Positions 54,495-64,000 of a stretch of 64,000 nt of DNA are shown in pieces. The notes beneath the pieces were generated by a model. It did not search any database and was not told where the DNA came from. It saw nothing but the letters and a program-made list of their open reading frames with translations. The stretch's first letter is position 1. Each line of letters begins with the position of its first letter. Where the stretch lies: positions 62,001 through 126,000 of the forward strand of contig NW_019174014.1 in the NCBI RefSeq assembly GCF_001642475.1, written 5' to 3'. This DNA is from Fonsecaea monophora (taxonomy: Eukaryota > Ascomycota > Eurotiomycetes > Chaetothyriales > Herpotrichiellaceae). The position numbers and the translations under genes were made by a program.

Positions 54495-55088
54495 GGTTCG
54501 AGCTTGACTTCGTAAGGGTTCATTAGAATCTACCCGTTGCGGCGACAGGGTAAATTTGAGGGCAAAGCATGATGCGGACGGACAAAGCACTTGGAGCTAG
54601 TTGAGACTTGGAGGATAAGCTAAGAAGACTCATGGTGTTTGGATGCAGATATTTCAGGGCTTCTGCGAGGTGAAGCTAGCGAACTCCAGAGATATGGTGG
54701 TTACAAGTGGAACTGGGAAACGGCCATGGAAATGTGGGCAAGAAACACAATGCAGTTCATGGCTAGAGGCAAAGAGCTGAGGTAACCATCAGTCGCTAGA
54801 CTTCCAAGAACAAACGAGGGGGCTACACGCGAATGGTCGTGTATTCTAGATCAATGAATCCATCTTCAAGCTTGGGTCGATGAGATCAGACATTGCCATA
54901 GCGGTTGTAGGGATCAGATGGCTTCATAACGAAATTCAAGGGTCGACTGGCAACTAATTATTACCACTATAAAGTTCCCATCGACCACTCTCTTCAGTCT
55001 CACTTTCATTTCCCATCCTTGCTTCTCACCATTCCAGTCAACTTCTGTTTCTTCAAGTAAACTCAACGACAGCCACAACGTACTCGCC
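54495..55088. other. Space between two orphan loci, with a possible 3' exon
   Basis: Contains the protein-like frame at about 54641-54784 noted above, then a pyrimidine-rich stretch (54970-55085) leading to the ATG at 55089, which would be its promoter/5' UTR. No family match. Confidence 0.3.
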
Positions 55089-56029
55089 ATGGAGACAACG
55101 AGCGCAACGTCATCGAAAGACCAACCGCGTTTCGAACGGCAGGGTCTCGAAGCATCAGACTTGAGTATCATGACTCAAATTCTGAATGATATGGACAACT
55201 CGTTCCACAATCTGAAGAACGCCCTGCGACTACTTGAGGCGCCAAGGACTATACTGCTGAATTGAAACGGGATGCAACCAGACTCTCGGAAGTTCTTCGT
55301 GATTGGATGTTGAGGCCAAAGCTCAGCAAGCCTGAAGAAAACGCTGAGCTACCTCCAGCGGCAAGGAAACTGATCAGGGAGATTTACGACATCGTCACAC
55401 GGAAACAGGATCGCGGTGAAGAATCTTGGGTATATACGATCAAATCAAAGACTCAGGAGCTGGAACTGTGTATGTCTGACAAGAGGCAGGCACATCCAGA
55501 AGAGTGAAGGCCGATGAATCCACAGAGTGCGGAGCGTGAGTGGGAATGACCCGTGGTCATTATGACTCTGGCCAATGTGTGCCTTCTAGCAATGCCCGAA
55601 GTGGACTCCAGCATTTTTGACCCACCTCCGAGCTTTGAACAGATCGCGCAAATGGCCGCCAAAGGCGAGCTGGAGAGTGAGGAGGACCTTGGCCACGGGG
55701 GAAGTCAGATGCCAAAGAAGGACCGGAAGCATCTGATGAACGAAATAACCCGAATCAACTTAGAGCCCAATGATGAAAGCGCAGAAGAGATGATGAGCAG
55801 GTATATCGCGCTCTACGGGGCAGTGTGGACTACCAGGAACAAGGTCAGAAGAATCATTCAAATTGCCGAATGGAGTGATAGTGACGAGGAAGGCGAATCG
55901 TTGCTAGATCATGAAGACTACATGAGAGAAGCCGAGGATTCTGATTTTAACGACGAAGACTATGAGAAGGATGAAGGGGTCAATACACCTTCTGCTAGTG
56001 CCGACGAGGAAGAAGGAGAAGGAGAGTAG
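55089..56029 (+). pseudogene. Orphan helical/acidic protein gene with an apparent single frameshift
   Basis: From the ATG at 55089 a 58-codon frame reads DLSIMTQILNDMDNSFHNLK, then NALRLLE, and stops at 55263-55265. Another frame, shifted by one base near 55240, continues in the same helical style: DYTAELKRDATRLSEVLRDW. It proceeds through an intron at 55470-55589 (GTATGT donor, TTCTAG acceptor) to MPEVDSSIFDPPPSFEQIAQ and a very acidic C-terminus (DSDEEGESLLDHEDY). A 74-nt intron (GTATCA...TTGAG) would also restore phase, but it would remove the best-looking helix. I therefore prefer a frameshift, either real decay or a sequence error. No family is recognised. The product would be about 270 residues if intact. 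Confidence 0.45.
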
Positions 56030-56826
56030 GGGTTTCAAACCCTACCCAGACAGCAGGACTACGAAAGAGGAAAAGAGAATAGGACAGACGAGAGCAGTGC
56101 TCTGAGAGGTCTACGGAAATATGTTGGCCAGAGGTCGCCCTCCCAGTGAGGGTGGTGGTATGGTGACCTCAGTTAGCTGAATGACCCATGGTGATGATTG
56201 ACAATGTGGGCACATTCTCTGGGCTGGAAAGTGCACGTCGAGATCAGTGCGCTGTACAAGACAGGGCTGATGACAGGCTGAACCCCCCAAAAAATACAAC
56301 AGATGCTAGCGGACGCACTTCGTCTAATTACCTAGCACCTACTGGATGCTTCTTGGCACAAACGACGGACCACGATACGAGGGCGTGACGTGATAATATG
56401 CTGCTGCCCCTGCATCAAGTCCCGATATGGGTTAGTCCCTACAATGACTACCTTGGGCTTCGACTTCCGATACATTATTCTATTCTCCACGAGGGCGCAC
56501 ATCAAGTATGATGCCGAAAAGATGAAGTTGTCCCTATCTACACCTACGGAGTTGTACCCACCCGTGCCACCCACACCTCCAATCCGGTACTCGGTATGTT
56601 TTGTTCTCGGTACTTGTAGTGTTGTGGTTAGTCAAAGGGTCAGACTAACAGTTCCAACAAAGTTGTCAAAAACCCAGACACGGGAAAAACAGTGGGGGCA
56701 AAAGACGAGACTATCGAAAACCGCGACAGTTGAAGGAGAGCAAGAATATGATTGAAACTGGGCGCTCCCTATAGGCACCTCTGCAGAGTCATGGACTAGC
56801 TACTTGTAAATTTGGGATGTTGCGGT
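56030..56826. other. Convergent 3'-3' space
   Basis: 797 bp between the orphan locus (plus) and sugar-porter 2 (minus). One plus-strand frame of 121 codons (56390-56755) has unusual composition and no resemblance. Nothing supported. Confidence 0.4.
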
Positions 56827-58556
56827 TCAGACCCTCTCCTCATGAACGATTGCGCCACTCTTGCTCACTTCGTCCAGCTCCTTGACGGCGATTTCGCGCG
56901 CCCGCTCTGACGACACGCACTGGTACGTCTTGAATTGACTGCGCGGGACCTTGTTGATGAACATCTCGTCGATCTCCTCCAGCGACCGGCCCTTGGTCTC
57001 TGGTATCAAGAGGAAGAAAAACACTGGTAAAAATCCCCAAAGTCAGCCGCAGGTCTTAGAACCCACACAAGGGGTGTCGGAGAATACCCACCGAATGCCA
57101 CGGCGTTGGAGCCGGCCCAGATGTAGCCGTACTTCGCGCCCCAGTTCAGGTTGTTCGCGTTCAGGAAATACGGTGTGCAGTACGAGATCAGCCCTGCGAA
57201 TTCATGGTCAGCCAGGTCAGTCGAATTACAGCGCGCAAAACTCACAGTTGAAGAAGTAGTTGATCCCAGTGCCGAGACCGACGCTGAAGACTCGCAGGCG
57301 GGAGCTGACAAGTTCACCAGCAATGGGCCAGGTGATGGTGCCGGTGAAGCCGTTGTAGAAGAAGCTGAACATGAGGGCGAAACCCACAAGCGCTTGACCG
57401 GCGCTCTTTCCATGGCCAGCGAGGCTCAACAGACCGATAACCAGCATGCAAATACAGCAGCCAGCAGCGCCGATTAGAAGCATGGAGCGGCGACCGAAGA
57501 CTTTGTGCATGAGAAACATACCACACATGGCGCCGATCAGTCCGAGGCAGTTCTGCAGAATGGTAGCTTGGAATGGCTTGTCGATGCCGGCCATCTGGTA
57601 GAAGAAAGTGCTGTACGAGATGGTGAACCAGACGCCAGACGCCGCGTGCGATGCGATGGCCCCTGCTGCCAAGATGGTTCGTCGGCGATCGGTTCCCTTG
57701 AACATGTCCAGCACCGATGCTGATGACGCCAGCTCCTTTTCCTGCTCAATACCTCTCTGCATCTCGATGAATTCCTCGTTGATGAGCTCGGGCTTGAGCG
57801 ATCTCCCCCGAAGCCGCTCCAATGCTCTACGAGCTTCTTCTGGCCTGTTGTGCATGAGAAGCCATCGGGGCGACTCGGGCACGAAAAACATGAAGATGCT
57901 GAGCAGGAATGGGATTGCGAACAACGAAGCCAGCGGAATCTGGTATGCCAGTCTGCTGTGCAAGTTTTTGCTGTAGTTGTCGGCCACGGCTCCGAGGATA
58001 CTCCCCAGGTTCACCCAGAAACCGAAGAACGAGGCCAGGATGGCTCGATGCTGTGGAGGCGCGTATTCGACACACGCAACATTCGAGAACAGGATGAACC
58101 ACCCATTTCCCAACCCGAGGAGAATCCTTCCGGCATAGAGACCTGCAAGACTGTTCGCTCCGACCTGGACACCACATGCCACCATCGATATGAGGGACGC
58201 GATCCAGATGGCTGGTTTGCGACCAAATCTATGCGCAAAGGGGCCACCCATGAGCACCGCGACGATGGTGCCGACATTGAGGAAGCTTGAAATCAGCTGT
58301 TGAGGCTTAGTGTTGATATTCCATCCCGATTTGACCTTGGGGTCCTTGTAGCCGAAGACTTCGAGGAAGCCGATCATGGCCTGGAATCCGGCAACTGCTG
58401 CGGTATCTGCATGGAGTTCAGCTTCGTGTACCGACATCACATCCAAGTGAAGCTCTCACCAAAGCCATATTGACAGTTTGCCATGCTGACCGCACAGCAG
58501 ATGAGGAGACATTTCCAGTTGTCGATGAGACGGTTGTTTCGTCCTTCGCTAATCAT
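56827..58556 (-). CDS. MFS sugar-porter family transporter 2 (four exons)
   Basis: Plasma-membrane sugar-porter family symporter. Model: exons 58460-58556, 57246-58406, 57092-57193 and 56827-57023; 518 residues. Introns are 52-68 nt, GT-AG, all phase 1. The first exon, 32 codons, supplies helix 1 (NWKCLLICCAVSMANCQYGF), and joins to DTAAVAGFQAMIGFLEVFGY. Without it the transporter would lack its first helix. GPFAHRFGRKPAIW is the loop 2-3 motif; AGRILLGLGNGWFI and FFVPESPRWLLMHN follow. The second half has KVFGRRSMLLIGAAG and GFTGTITWPIAGELVSSRLR. PETKGRSLEEIDEMFINK closes the membrane domain. It is head-to-head with an aconitase-family enzyme, suggesting a joint role in uptake and use of one substrate. 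The substrate is unknown. Confidence 0.9.
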
Positions 58557-59288
58557 CTTGACTTGTGGGATAACAGTCCTCGTGGTACGACAGGGCAGTA
58601 TGCAAGATGTGATACATGGGAACGACGCTCCATTTGATGATTATATTGATCCTTCCGTCTGGGGCTCCTGAATCCGGGGCAAGATCGGCCGTCCAGGGGC
58701 AGAATCCCAGCCGCTTGAATTCCGGAGAGCCTGATCCGGAATGTGGCCGGTAGCTCCAACATGGACAACAAGACTATTGCTGGCACTGGGTCAATGGGTC
58801 AAGCGCCCGCATGACAGGCAAAAGCTTTCTCGCTTGACCAGTCTTTCCAGGGCTTTTTACATCTTGTCATGCGATCTACCGAGCGAGCGGAGGGAGTCTC
58901 GCCAGTGGGGCTTCTCAACATGCATACTCGTGCAAAGTAGGTAGGGGTATTCCAAGTAGATACCTCCAACTCGCATGGCTCAGGATCATATCCTACAAGA
59001 GCCTCATTGGAACCCGACTTCCCGTCCCATGTGGGTTCTGGGTTCGTGGCATTGAAGTTTTCGGCAGTTGGCCCGGTGTGGCATGCACCACAAAACCACT
59101 TTCAACGGCGCTGGTTCTTTCCAATTAGTATACACAGGGGGGACAAGTCGGCGCCACAACTGCCACTTGTCTTGTGACTCGAAGGCGAGGCGTCGATATT
59201 TCAGTTGTACACAGTTGTCGCCGGGCCAAAACTCTGGTTGTTGAAGTCACCAAACTTCTACGCTGACGAGAACGATCTCGAGAGTGCA
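58557..59288. promoter_or_regulatory. Shared divergent promoter, transporter 2 / aconitase-family enzyme
   Basis: 732 bp between start codons. It includes a perfect 8-bp inverted repeat (listed separately) 163 bp before the transporter ATG, and further CCGG words nearby (58674, 58748). The arrangement suggests a common regulator. Confidence 0.55.
58719..58742. promoter_or_regulatory. Inverted repeat ATTCCGGA-N8-TCCGGAAT
   Basis: Two 8-bp arms (58719-58726 and 58735-58742) are perfect reverse complements around an 8-bp spacer. Paired CGG/CCG half-sites at fixed spacing are the usual target of dimeric Zn2Cys6 regulators. Function as an operator is inferred from sequence and position only. Confidence 0.6.
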
Positions 59289-61403
59289 ATGGAGCAACAA
59301 CAGCCCAGTCGGCGGCCGATGACTGCCTGCCAGAAAATACTGGTCCATCATGCGCTCGGCCTTGAGACTCCGTACGTGGAACCAGGGACCGTAATCCGCA
59401 TCGCTCCAGATTGGTTTCTGGCGTCTGAAGTTGCTTGGTTTGGCATGAACAAAAACTACGAGCGCATGGGACGTCCTGGCATTCGGCGCAGAGACAGGTT
59501 CTGGCTGGCAGGGGACCATGTCGTGGATCCACGAGTGAATCATCAGGCGTACGAGAAGTCTCTGATCGAGGCGTGCGACCAAATTGCTAAGGAAATGGAC
59601 CTGGGAGACAACTACGCTGGGCACAACACCACCATCATGCATACAGAGTATTATCGTTCTCGGTGTCAGCCTGGTATGCTGGTTATTGGCGCCGACTCTC
59701 ACACGTCTTCAGCTGGTGCGCTAGGGAGCCTTGCAATCGGCGTGGGCGCAACCGATATGATCCTGCAGCTTGTCACTGGCGAGACATATCTCGAGGTCCC
59801 AGAGATTGTCCGAATCAACTTCATCAACCGACCACCTCTTGGGACCAGCGGCAAGGACGTTATACTCGGGGTGATGCGAAAACTGCGCAGAAATACCGTT
59901 GCAGCTGGCCGGCTCGTTGAGTATACCGGAGAAGGACTTCAGTACCTGTCATGCGACGCCAGATTCGCCATCGCGAACATGACGACCGAGTTCGGCGGAA
60001 TTGGCGCCTGTGTTGTTCCCGACGGAGTCACCATGCAGTACATCCAACGTCGAAGAGATCCACGACATAAATCGGACAGCCTCTATTTCTGGCCAGACGA
60101 CGATGCGCAGTACGCCGAAACATATGATGTGGACCTATCCGAACTGGAGCACTTCATTGCGCTGTACCCTTCTCCAGACAATGTTGTGCCCGTCTCAGAA
60201 GCAACGGCACAGCTCCAACACCTGCAAGGTGTCTTCATAGGAGCCTGCACCACCACGGAAGAAGAGCTGATTCTGGCTGCGTTGGTATTAAAGGAGGCGA
60301 TGTCTCAAGGCTGGAAACCTGAGGCGCAGGGACTACGACGTGTCACTCCCGGGTCCAATTCCATCATCAATCGCCTCAAGGAACTAAACCTTCTCGAGGT
60401 GTACGAACAGGCCGGGTTCGAGATCGGTGCGCCTGGATGCAGCTACTGCGTGGGCATGGGAGTCGACAAGGCCGGGAAGGGGGAGGTGTGGCTGTCTTCT
60501 CAGAACAGAAATTATAGGGATCGCATGGGCCCCGGGTCCATCGCCAACATCACCTCTGCAGCGACGGTGGCCGTCTCCAGCTTCTCCATGTCACTGCAGA
60601 ATCCCTCGGAGATCCTTGCTAAGATTGACATGGCCGAGTTTGATGCCATGAGGAGATACGGTGCACAGGAGGCACGAGAGTCACCACAATACGTCGAGCC
60701 GGAACTCCTTGCCGCTGCACCAACGCCAACCAAGGGCGACGCAGAGGTATCCCCATCATCTGCAGAAGAAAAGCCGGCGCCCTCGCTTCCCGAGTCGATT
60801 CGAGGGAAAGTGCAGCGATTCGGAGACAATGTTGACACAGACAGCATCATCCCGACCGACAAGTGCCATTCCCACCTCACCCAAGAAGAAGTCGCCCGTG
60901 GCGCATTCTGCTACACTCGACCAGAGTTCTATGATCGCGCACAGGCAGGGGCCTCGATCGTGGTCGCCGAGAAGAGTTTTGGCTGCGGCTCTTCGCGCGA
61001 ACAGGCGCCCAAGGCCCTGAAGTGGGCGGGCATCCAGGCCGTGATCGCCAAGTCGTACGCCTTCATCTACCAGCGCAATCAAGTCAACAACGGCCTGATG
61101 GGGATCAAGCTACTGGACGAGGACTTTTACCGGCTCGCCCAGGAAGGGGAAGAGGTCACGATCGATGTCAAGAACCGCAAGATCCACTGTCAGGGCCGGA
61201 CGTGGGACTTTCGACTAGATCGCATTCAGGAACAACTCCTCGCCGAGGGCGGATTGATCAGCACGTACGAGAGGTACGGACCCGGGTTGTTCTCGAAGCT
61301 GCAGAGTCTGGATCAGAAGACGAGCAGAAGGTCTTTACAAGACGGTCCCGATGCTGGGTTTGTTGAGGAATCATCAGCCAAAGCCACGTCTTTGGAATGG
61401 TGA
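59289..61403 (+). CDS. Fused aconitase-superfamily hydro-lyase (isopropylmalate dehydratase-like)
   Basis: 704-residue single-exon [4Fe-4S] dehydratase/isomerase with large and small domains in one chain, as in fungal Leu1. The large domain has GADSHTSSAGALGSLAIG (about 134-151), and three cluster cysteines: C320 in IGACTTTEE, and C384/C387 in APGCSYCVGMG. The usual NRNFxGRxG appears altered as NRNYRDRMG. A Pro/Ala-rich linker (about 465-500) leads to the swivel domain, with RFGDNVDTDSIIPTDKC and EKSFGCGSSREQAPKALKW. No mitochondrial presequence is visible. The frame is open to 59205, but the ATG at 59289 (MEQQQPSRRPMTACQKIL) fits best. Sitting with a transporter and a dioxygenase, it is more likely a pathway-specific paralogue than housekeeping leucine biosynthesis. 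The substrate is unknown. Confidence 0.88.
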   Translation: MEQQQPSRRPMTACQKILVHHALGLETPYVEPGTVIRIAPDWFLASEVAWFGMNKNYERMGRPGIRRRDRFWLAGDHVVDPRVNHQAYEKSLIEACDQIAKEMDLGDNYAGHNTTIMHTEYYRSRCQPGMLVIGADSHTSSAGALGSLAIGVGATDMILQLVTGETYLEVPEIVRINFINRPPLGTSGKDVILGVMRKLRRNTVAAGRLVEYTGEGLQYLSCDARFAIANMTTEFGGIGACVVPDGVTMQYIQRRRDPRHKSDSLYFWPDDDAQYAETYDVDLSELEHFIALYPSPDNVVPVSEATAQLQHLQGVFIGACTTTEEELILAALVLKEAMSQGWKPEAQGLRRVTPGSNSIINRLKELNLLEVYEQAGFEIGAPGCSYCVGMGVDKAGKGEVWLSSQNRNYRDRMGPGSIANITSAATVAVSSFSMSLQNPSEILAKIDMAEFDAMRRYGAQEARESPQYVEPELLAAAPTPTKGDAEVSPSSAEEKPAPSLPESIRGKVQRFGDNVDTDSIIPTDKCHSHLTQEEVARGAFCYTRPEFYDRAQAGASIVVAEKSFGCGSSREQAPKALKWAGIQAVIAKSYAFIYQRNQVNNGLMGIKLLDEDFYRLAQEGEEVTIDVKNRKIHCQGRTWDFRLDRIQEQLLAEGGLISTYERYGPGLFSKLQSLDQKTSRRSLQDGPDAGFVEESSAKATSLEW

Positions 61404-61587
61404 GACGGGTCGCTTAGGGCCTATACATATTAGGCCATCACATCAAGACCTGAAGAGAAGGATGACCACGGAAATAGAGAGACACACAGGCTCGCGAATC
61501 AATTCATATGCAAATTCTTCTTATTACAACTCTACCAAAGGCTTTAACCGTGGAAGGGGTTTTGGGGGGGATTCCCATCTGGACCAG

Positions 61588-62904
61588 CTAAGATGGATAG
61601 TACTCGAGCCCATATTCGCTGGATCCTTCGAGTGTGTGGATTGGCTTGCCGGCCTTTTTCAAGCGCTCCAGCTCCTGTCGTTTCATTTCCTCTTGCATCT
61701 GCAATTGAGCGCATAGGCAGTCAGCATCGCTGAACTTGGAGCGGCCGACCAGAAGAGAGCCAGTAGACTTGACAGTCTCTGAGGTGTTGTCCTCGGAGAG
61801 AAAGAAAACGTACCTTTATCCTCCCACCCGCATTGGGAAGTAACTCCCTCGGTGCCGTAATTTTCCACTCGGGCAGACCCTCCGGCCGACCCAGGTCCTT
61901 GAGTGTCTTGGCCTCGACGAGGCTATACTTGCTGTCGGGCCTGTTGTAATTGAAGGGCTCCTTGAGGGCGACGGGCGGGTTCGTGATGATGCGGACGTTT
62001 CGGAGCAGGTTGCGCGACGCCGAGTGCAGCATGAACGGGTGGAGGAAGTAGACGTCGCCGACGTTGCCGGTGGCTTCGTGGAAGGACTCGTCGCGGCAGA
62101 GGCTGGGGTCTTGGACCCACGAGTTCCACAGCTTTCGGCGGTCCGGGTTCGACTTGGGGATCTCGGGGGATCCTCGAGGCGCGAGATACGGCGTGGCGCC
62201 CCGGGGCATCGAGTACTGCCGAGTGGTGGTGAGGGAATGTACTCATATGTGTGTGTGTATACGCAAGACTGGCCTGTGGTGAAAAGGAACGTACCAGTCT
62301 CTCCGCCACCAACTTTATTCCGTCCGTACAGATGACGGTGCCGCCTCCCTTGGGCTTGATCTCGGTCAACAGGGGAATCACTAACAGTGCTTGCTCGGGC
62401 GAGTCCAGGAAGTGGGTGAACCAGTCGCCGTCGCAGTGCCAGTTGTCGAGGGACCTCATGTCCAACGGGTCTGACTCCTTGTACTCGGGTTTGCCCAGGT
62501 TGGGGATGAAGCCGTCTTTCCAGAATTTGCACCTGCATCGCCGATGGATGAGTACCATTGACCTGAGGGAATGTATATATCTATGTACGTATATGCGAGT
62601 CTAATACATACCATTCAGCCACTCGATCCTCCCCTCCCACCAACTCACACATGGCTGCGTACGCCTTGGGCGCGTGTTCCTTGATCGAGACGACCGTGTG
62701 GCCAGGCATGTTCAGCTTCTCCGTCGGCCATGTCGACTTGTCCTCCGGCGAGGCGCCGAGTCTCGTCCAGATGGAGCTGGTCCATTTCTCAGCGAACTCG
62801 GGGGAGAAGCAGTTTTCGATCTTGATGAAGCCGTGGTCCATCCAATGCTGCTTCTGGTCCTCGGTCAAGGAGAAGTCGGTCCATTCGCTGATCTTTCCTG
62901 GCAT
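61588..62904 (-). CDS. Phytanoyl-CoA dioxygenase (PhyH) family protein (four exons)
   Basis: Probable Fe(II)/2-oxoglutarate-dependent oxygenase. Model: exons 62612-62904, 62295-62532, 61814-62215 and 61588-61698; 347 residues. Introns are 79, 79 and 115 nt with GT-AG ends and consistent phases. The N-terminus MPGKISEWTDFSLTEDQKQH leads into WMDHGFIKIENCFSPEFAEK, a typical PhyH opening. The iron-binding HxD is H130-x-D132 in DNWHCDGDWFTHF. The distal His is in VYFLHPFMLHSASRN (H241 by position), followed by Arg residues for 2-oxoglutarate. The last exon encodes a charged helix (MQEEMKRQELERLKKAGKPI) and ends EYGLEYYPS. It is tail-to-tail with the aconitase-family gene (184 bp), so it probably belongs to the same cluster. 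Substrate unknown. Confidence 0.88.
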
Positions 62905-63472
62905 TTTTAGGGAGACTTGACTTGTCTTCACATGGGTTGATACTGCTTAGCTAGCCTTGTTGGCCTCGTCGGTGAGGATCGGCCATGGCAGATATAGATG
63001 GTATTTGTACTTGTAGCCGCACTTGTCCCCGTAGACGCCAGATGCTGGACACTGGACGCCCTGCGATTGCGACTCCGACGTATGGGAAAAGCCTATGGCC
63101 GTCGTCCCCGGGAATTAGCCTAATTGACAAGTAGGTAAACGGAAGACAACGAATGAATTGCCATTGTCTCTCTCAGAATATTCCTAGTCGGCCTTCCTCC
63201 GGGGCCTTTGAGCCTTTATGGTCTCCTTGGCCGGTCATGCCCATATTCCCGCGGGGGATTGAGTTATCCGAAAACATCAGGTTTCTTTGACGAATGGGTG
63301 ACGAAGAAGATAGATTAGCAACCTGCCAGACGCCGCATTTGTCCTCCTCAGTTATGTATCATGAGACCCGGTTTCCTGGTTTCCTCGTTTCCTGGCATTT
63401 GACTCCATCCAACTGGCTACCTCCATCCTCGACTGTATATATCCGTGTAACCAAAACCCCCTACACCTCACC
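62905..63472. promoter_or_regulatory. Upstream region of the PhyH-family gene
   Basis: 568 bp between the PhyH start and the stop of the next minus-strand gene. No gene-like frame. It should contain the oxygenase promoter. I did not find a second copy of the inverted repeat of the transporter/aconitase promoter by eye. Confidence 0.4.
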
Positions 63473-63826
63473 TCATGACTTCCCTTCCTCAGTAGCACTG
63501 TTGGCTGGACCACTCTCACCCTTTTCAATATTCTCCCGCCGGAGTTGATTCCGCTTGCCCAAGATGCGCAGGGTGCGTTCGCGCTCTAGCTCGGTCATCT
63601 GAGCCCAATTGTCGATGCGCGAGAGGGTGCCGTCTGAATTGATGACCAGCGGCCCGAGGGCGTCCAGCTTGAAGGTTTGGGATACCTCTCCATCTGCATT
63701 AATTGATGTTGACGCGTCCTGGGGAGCTGGGAGCGCGAGCGGAGTTGATTCAGATGTTTTTGCGGTGTCGTCCTTGTCGTTTGCTGGTCGTTGAGTGTCT
63801 GGATTTTCTGACTGATTTGCAGACAT
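63473..63826 (-). CDS. Small conserved fungal protein of unknown function
   Basis: 117 residues, single exon. The N-terminal half is low-complexity (Ser/Thr/Asp/Gln/Pro). The C-terminal half holds a compact motif: FKLDALGPLVINSDGTLSRI (about 52-71), then DNWAQMTELERERTLRILGK, and RNQLRREN. I remember this segment as conserved across filamentous ascomycetes, with no assigned function. It may be a small helical binding domain. The start MSANQSENPDTQRP has no upstream in-frame ATG visible nearby. The promoter continues towards the right edge of the window. Confidence 0.75.
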   Translation of the reverse strand: MSANQSENPDTQRPANDKDDTAKTSESTPLALPAPQDASTSINADGEVSQTFKLDALGPLVINSDGTLSRIDNWAQMTELERERTLRILGKRNQLRRENIEKGESGPANSATEEGKS

Positions 63827-64000
63827 GATTTGATTGTGTTTTGTCTTCTTTTTGGAGGGTTTGTCCTGGGTAGATCGACGATGCTCACTGGAAGTTGCGT
63901 TTTACTTGTCTTGCATTTGGATATGGAGGAATGATTTCATCTCTACACGTTGTCGACGAATAAATCATTGTATAAATAATTATGCCTTGACAATTGCCAA

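Noticed and set aside
55143..55239. Intron (GTATCA...TTGAG) as explanation of the frame change in the orphan gene
   Set aside because: Would remove a well-formed helical segment, and both splice sites are weak; a one-base frameshift is simpler.
57850..58290. 146-codon plus-strand open frame
   Set aside because: Antisense to sugar-porter transporter 2; no independent support.
61816..62538. 240-codon minus-strand Arg/Thr/Ser/Pro-rich frame
   Set aside because: Off-frame shadow of the PhyH-family gene that runs through an intron.
1..64000. CRISPR array, prophage or bacterial-type operon
   Set aside because: No direct-repeat arrays or phage genes; intron-rich eukaryotic genes throughout.

Overview
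The window is nuclear DNA of a filamentous ascomycete (Pezizomycotina; the gene content suggests a eurotiomycete, but the order is not proven here). Coding density is high on both strands. Introns are short (45-120 nt) with GT(A/G)NGT donors and CTRAC-type branch points. Typical fungal genes are present, including EF-3, Zn2Cys6 and C2H2 regulators, GT2 and GH16 wall enzymes, and ISN1. I support 25 protein-coding loci. I found no tRNA, rRNA, CRISPR array or intact transposon.

Region 1-27 kb is a housekeeping block. It holds THO complex subunit THOC1 (cut by the left edge), head-to-head with the spliceosomal helicase Aquarius/Cwf11. Next come a small intron-split Cys-rich metallothionein-like gene, phosphofructokinase, Mediator subunit 17, a fungal transcription factor with no visible Zn2Cys6 domain, a zinc-less MDR oxidoreductase, IMP 5'-nucleotidase ISN1 (six exons, one GC-AG intron), AP-2 alpha-adaptin, a YggS/PROSC PLP-homeostasis protein and elongation factor 3.

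Region 27-41 kb is central metabolism and cell wall. 2-methylisocitrate lyase and 2-methylcitrate synthase share a divergent promoter, as a two-gene methylcitrate-cycle module for propionyl-CoA removal. A membrane-anchored GH16 glucanase-like protein and a multi-pass GT2 synthase are also divergent. They are followed by a zinc alcohol dehydrogenase and a Nit-type amidase.

Region 41-56 kb is more accessory: an MFS drug-type exporter, a sugar-porter MFS transporter, a C2H2+Zn2Cys6 regulator, an intronless TPR protein, and two orphan loci with broken or unresolved reading frames. Intergenic spaces here are long (0.9-1.5 kb).

Region 56.8-62.9 kb is the most interesting part. A second sugar-porter transporter is head-to-head with a fused aconitase/isopropylmalate-dehydratase-type enzyme, which is tail-to-tail with a phytanoyl-CoA-dioxygenase-family protein. 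A perfect 8-bp inverted repeat lies in the shared promoter. I infer a compact uptake-and-conversion cluster for an unknown organic acid or sugar-acid substrate. A small conserved protein closes the window.

Multiexon models were built by hand from splice consensus, reading-frame phase and family expectation, and no search was run.
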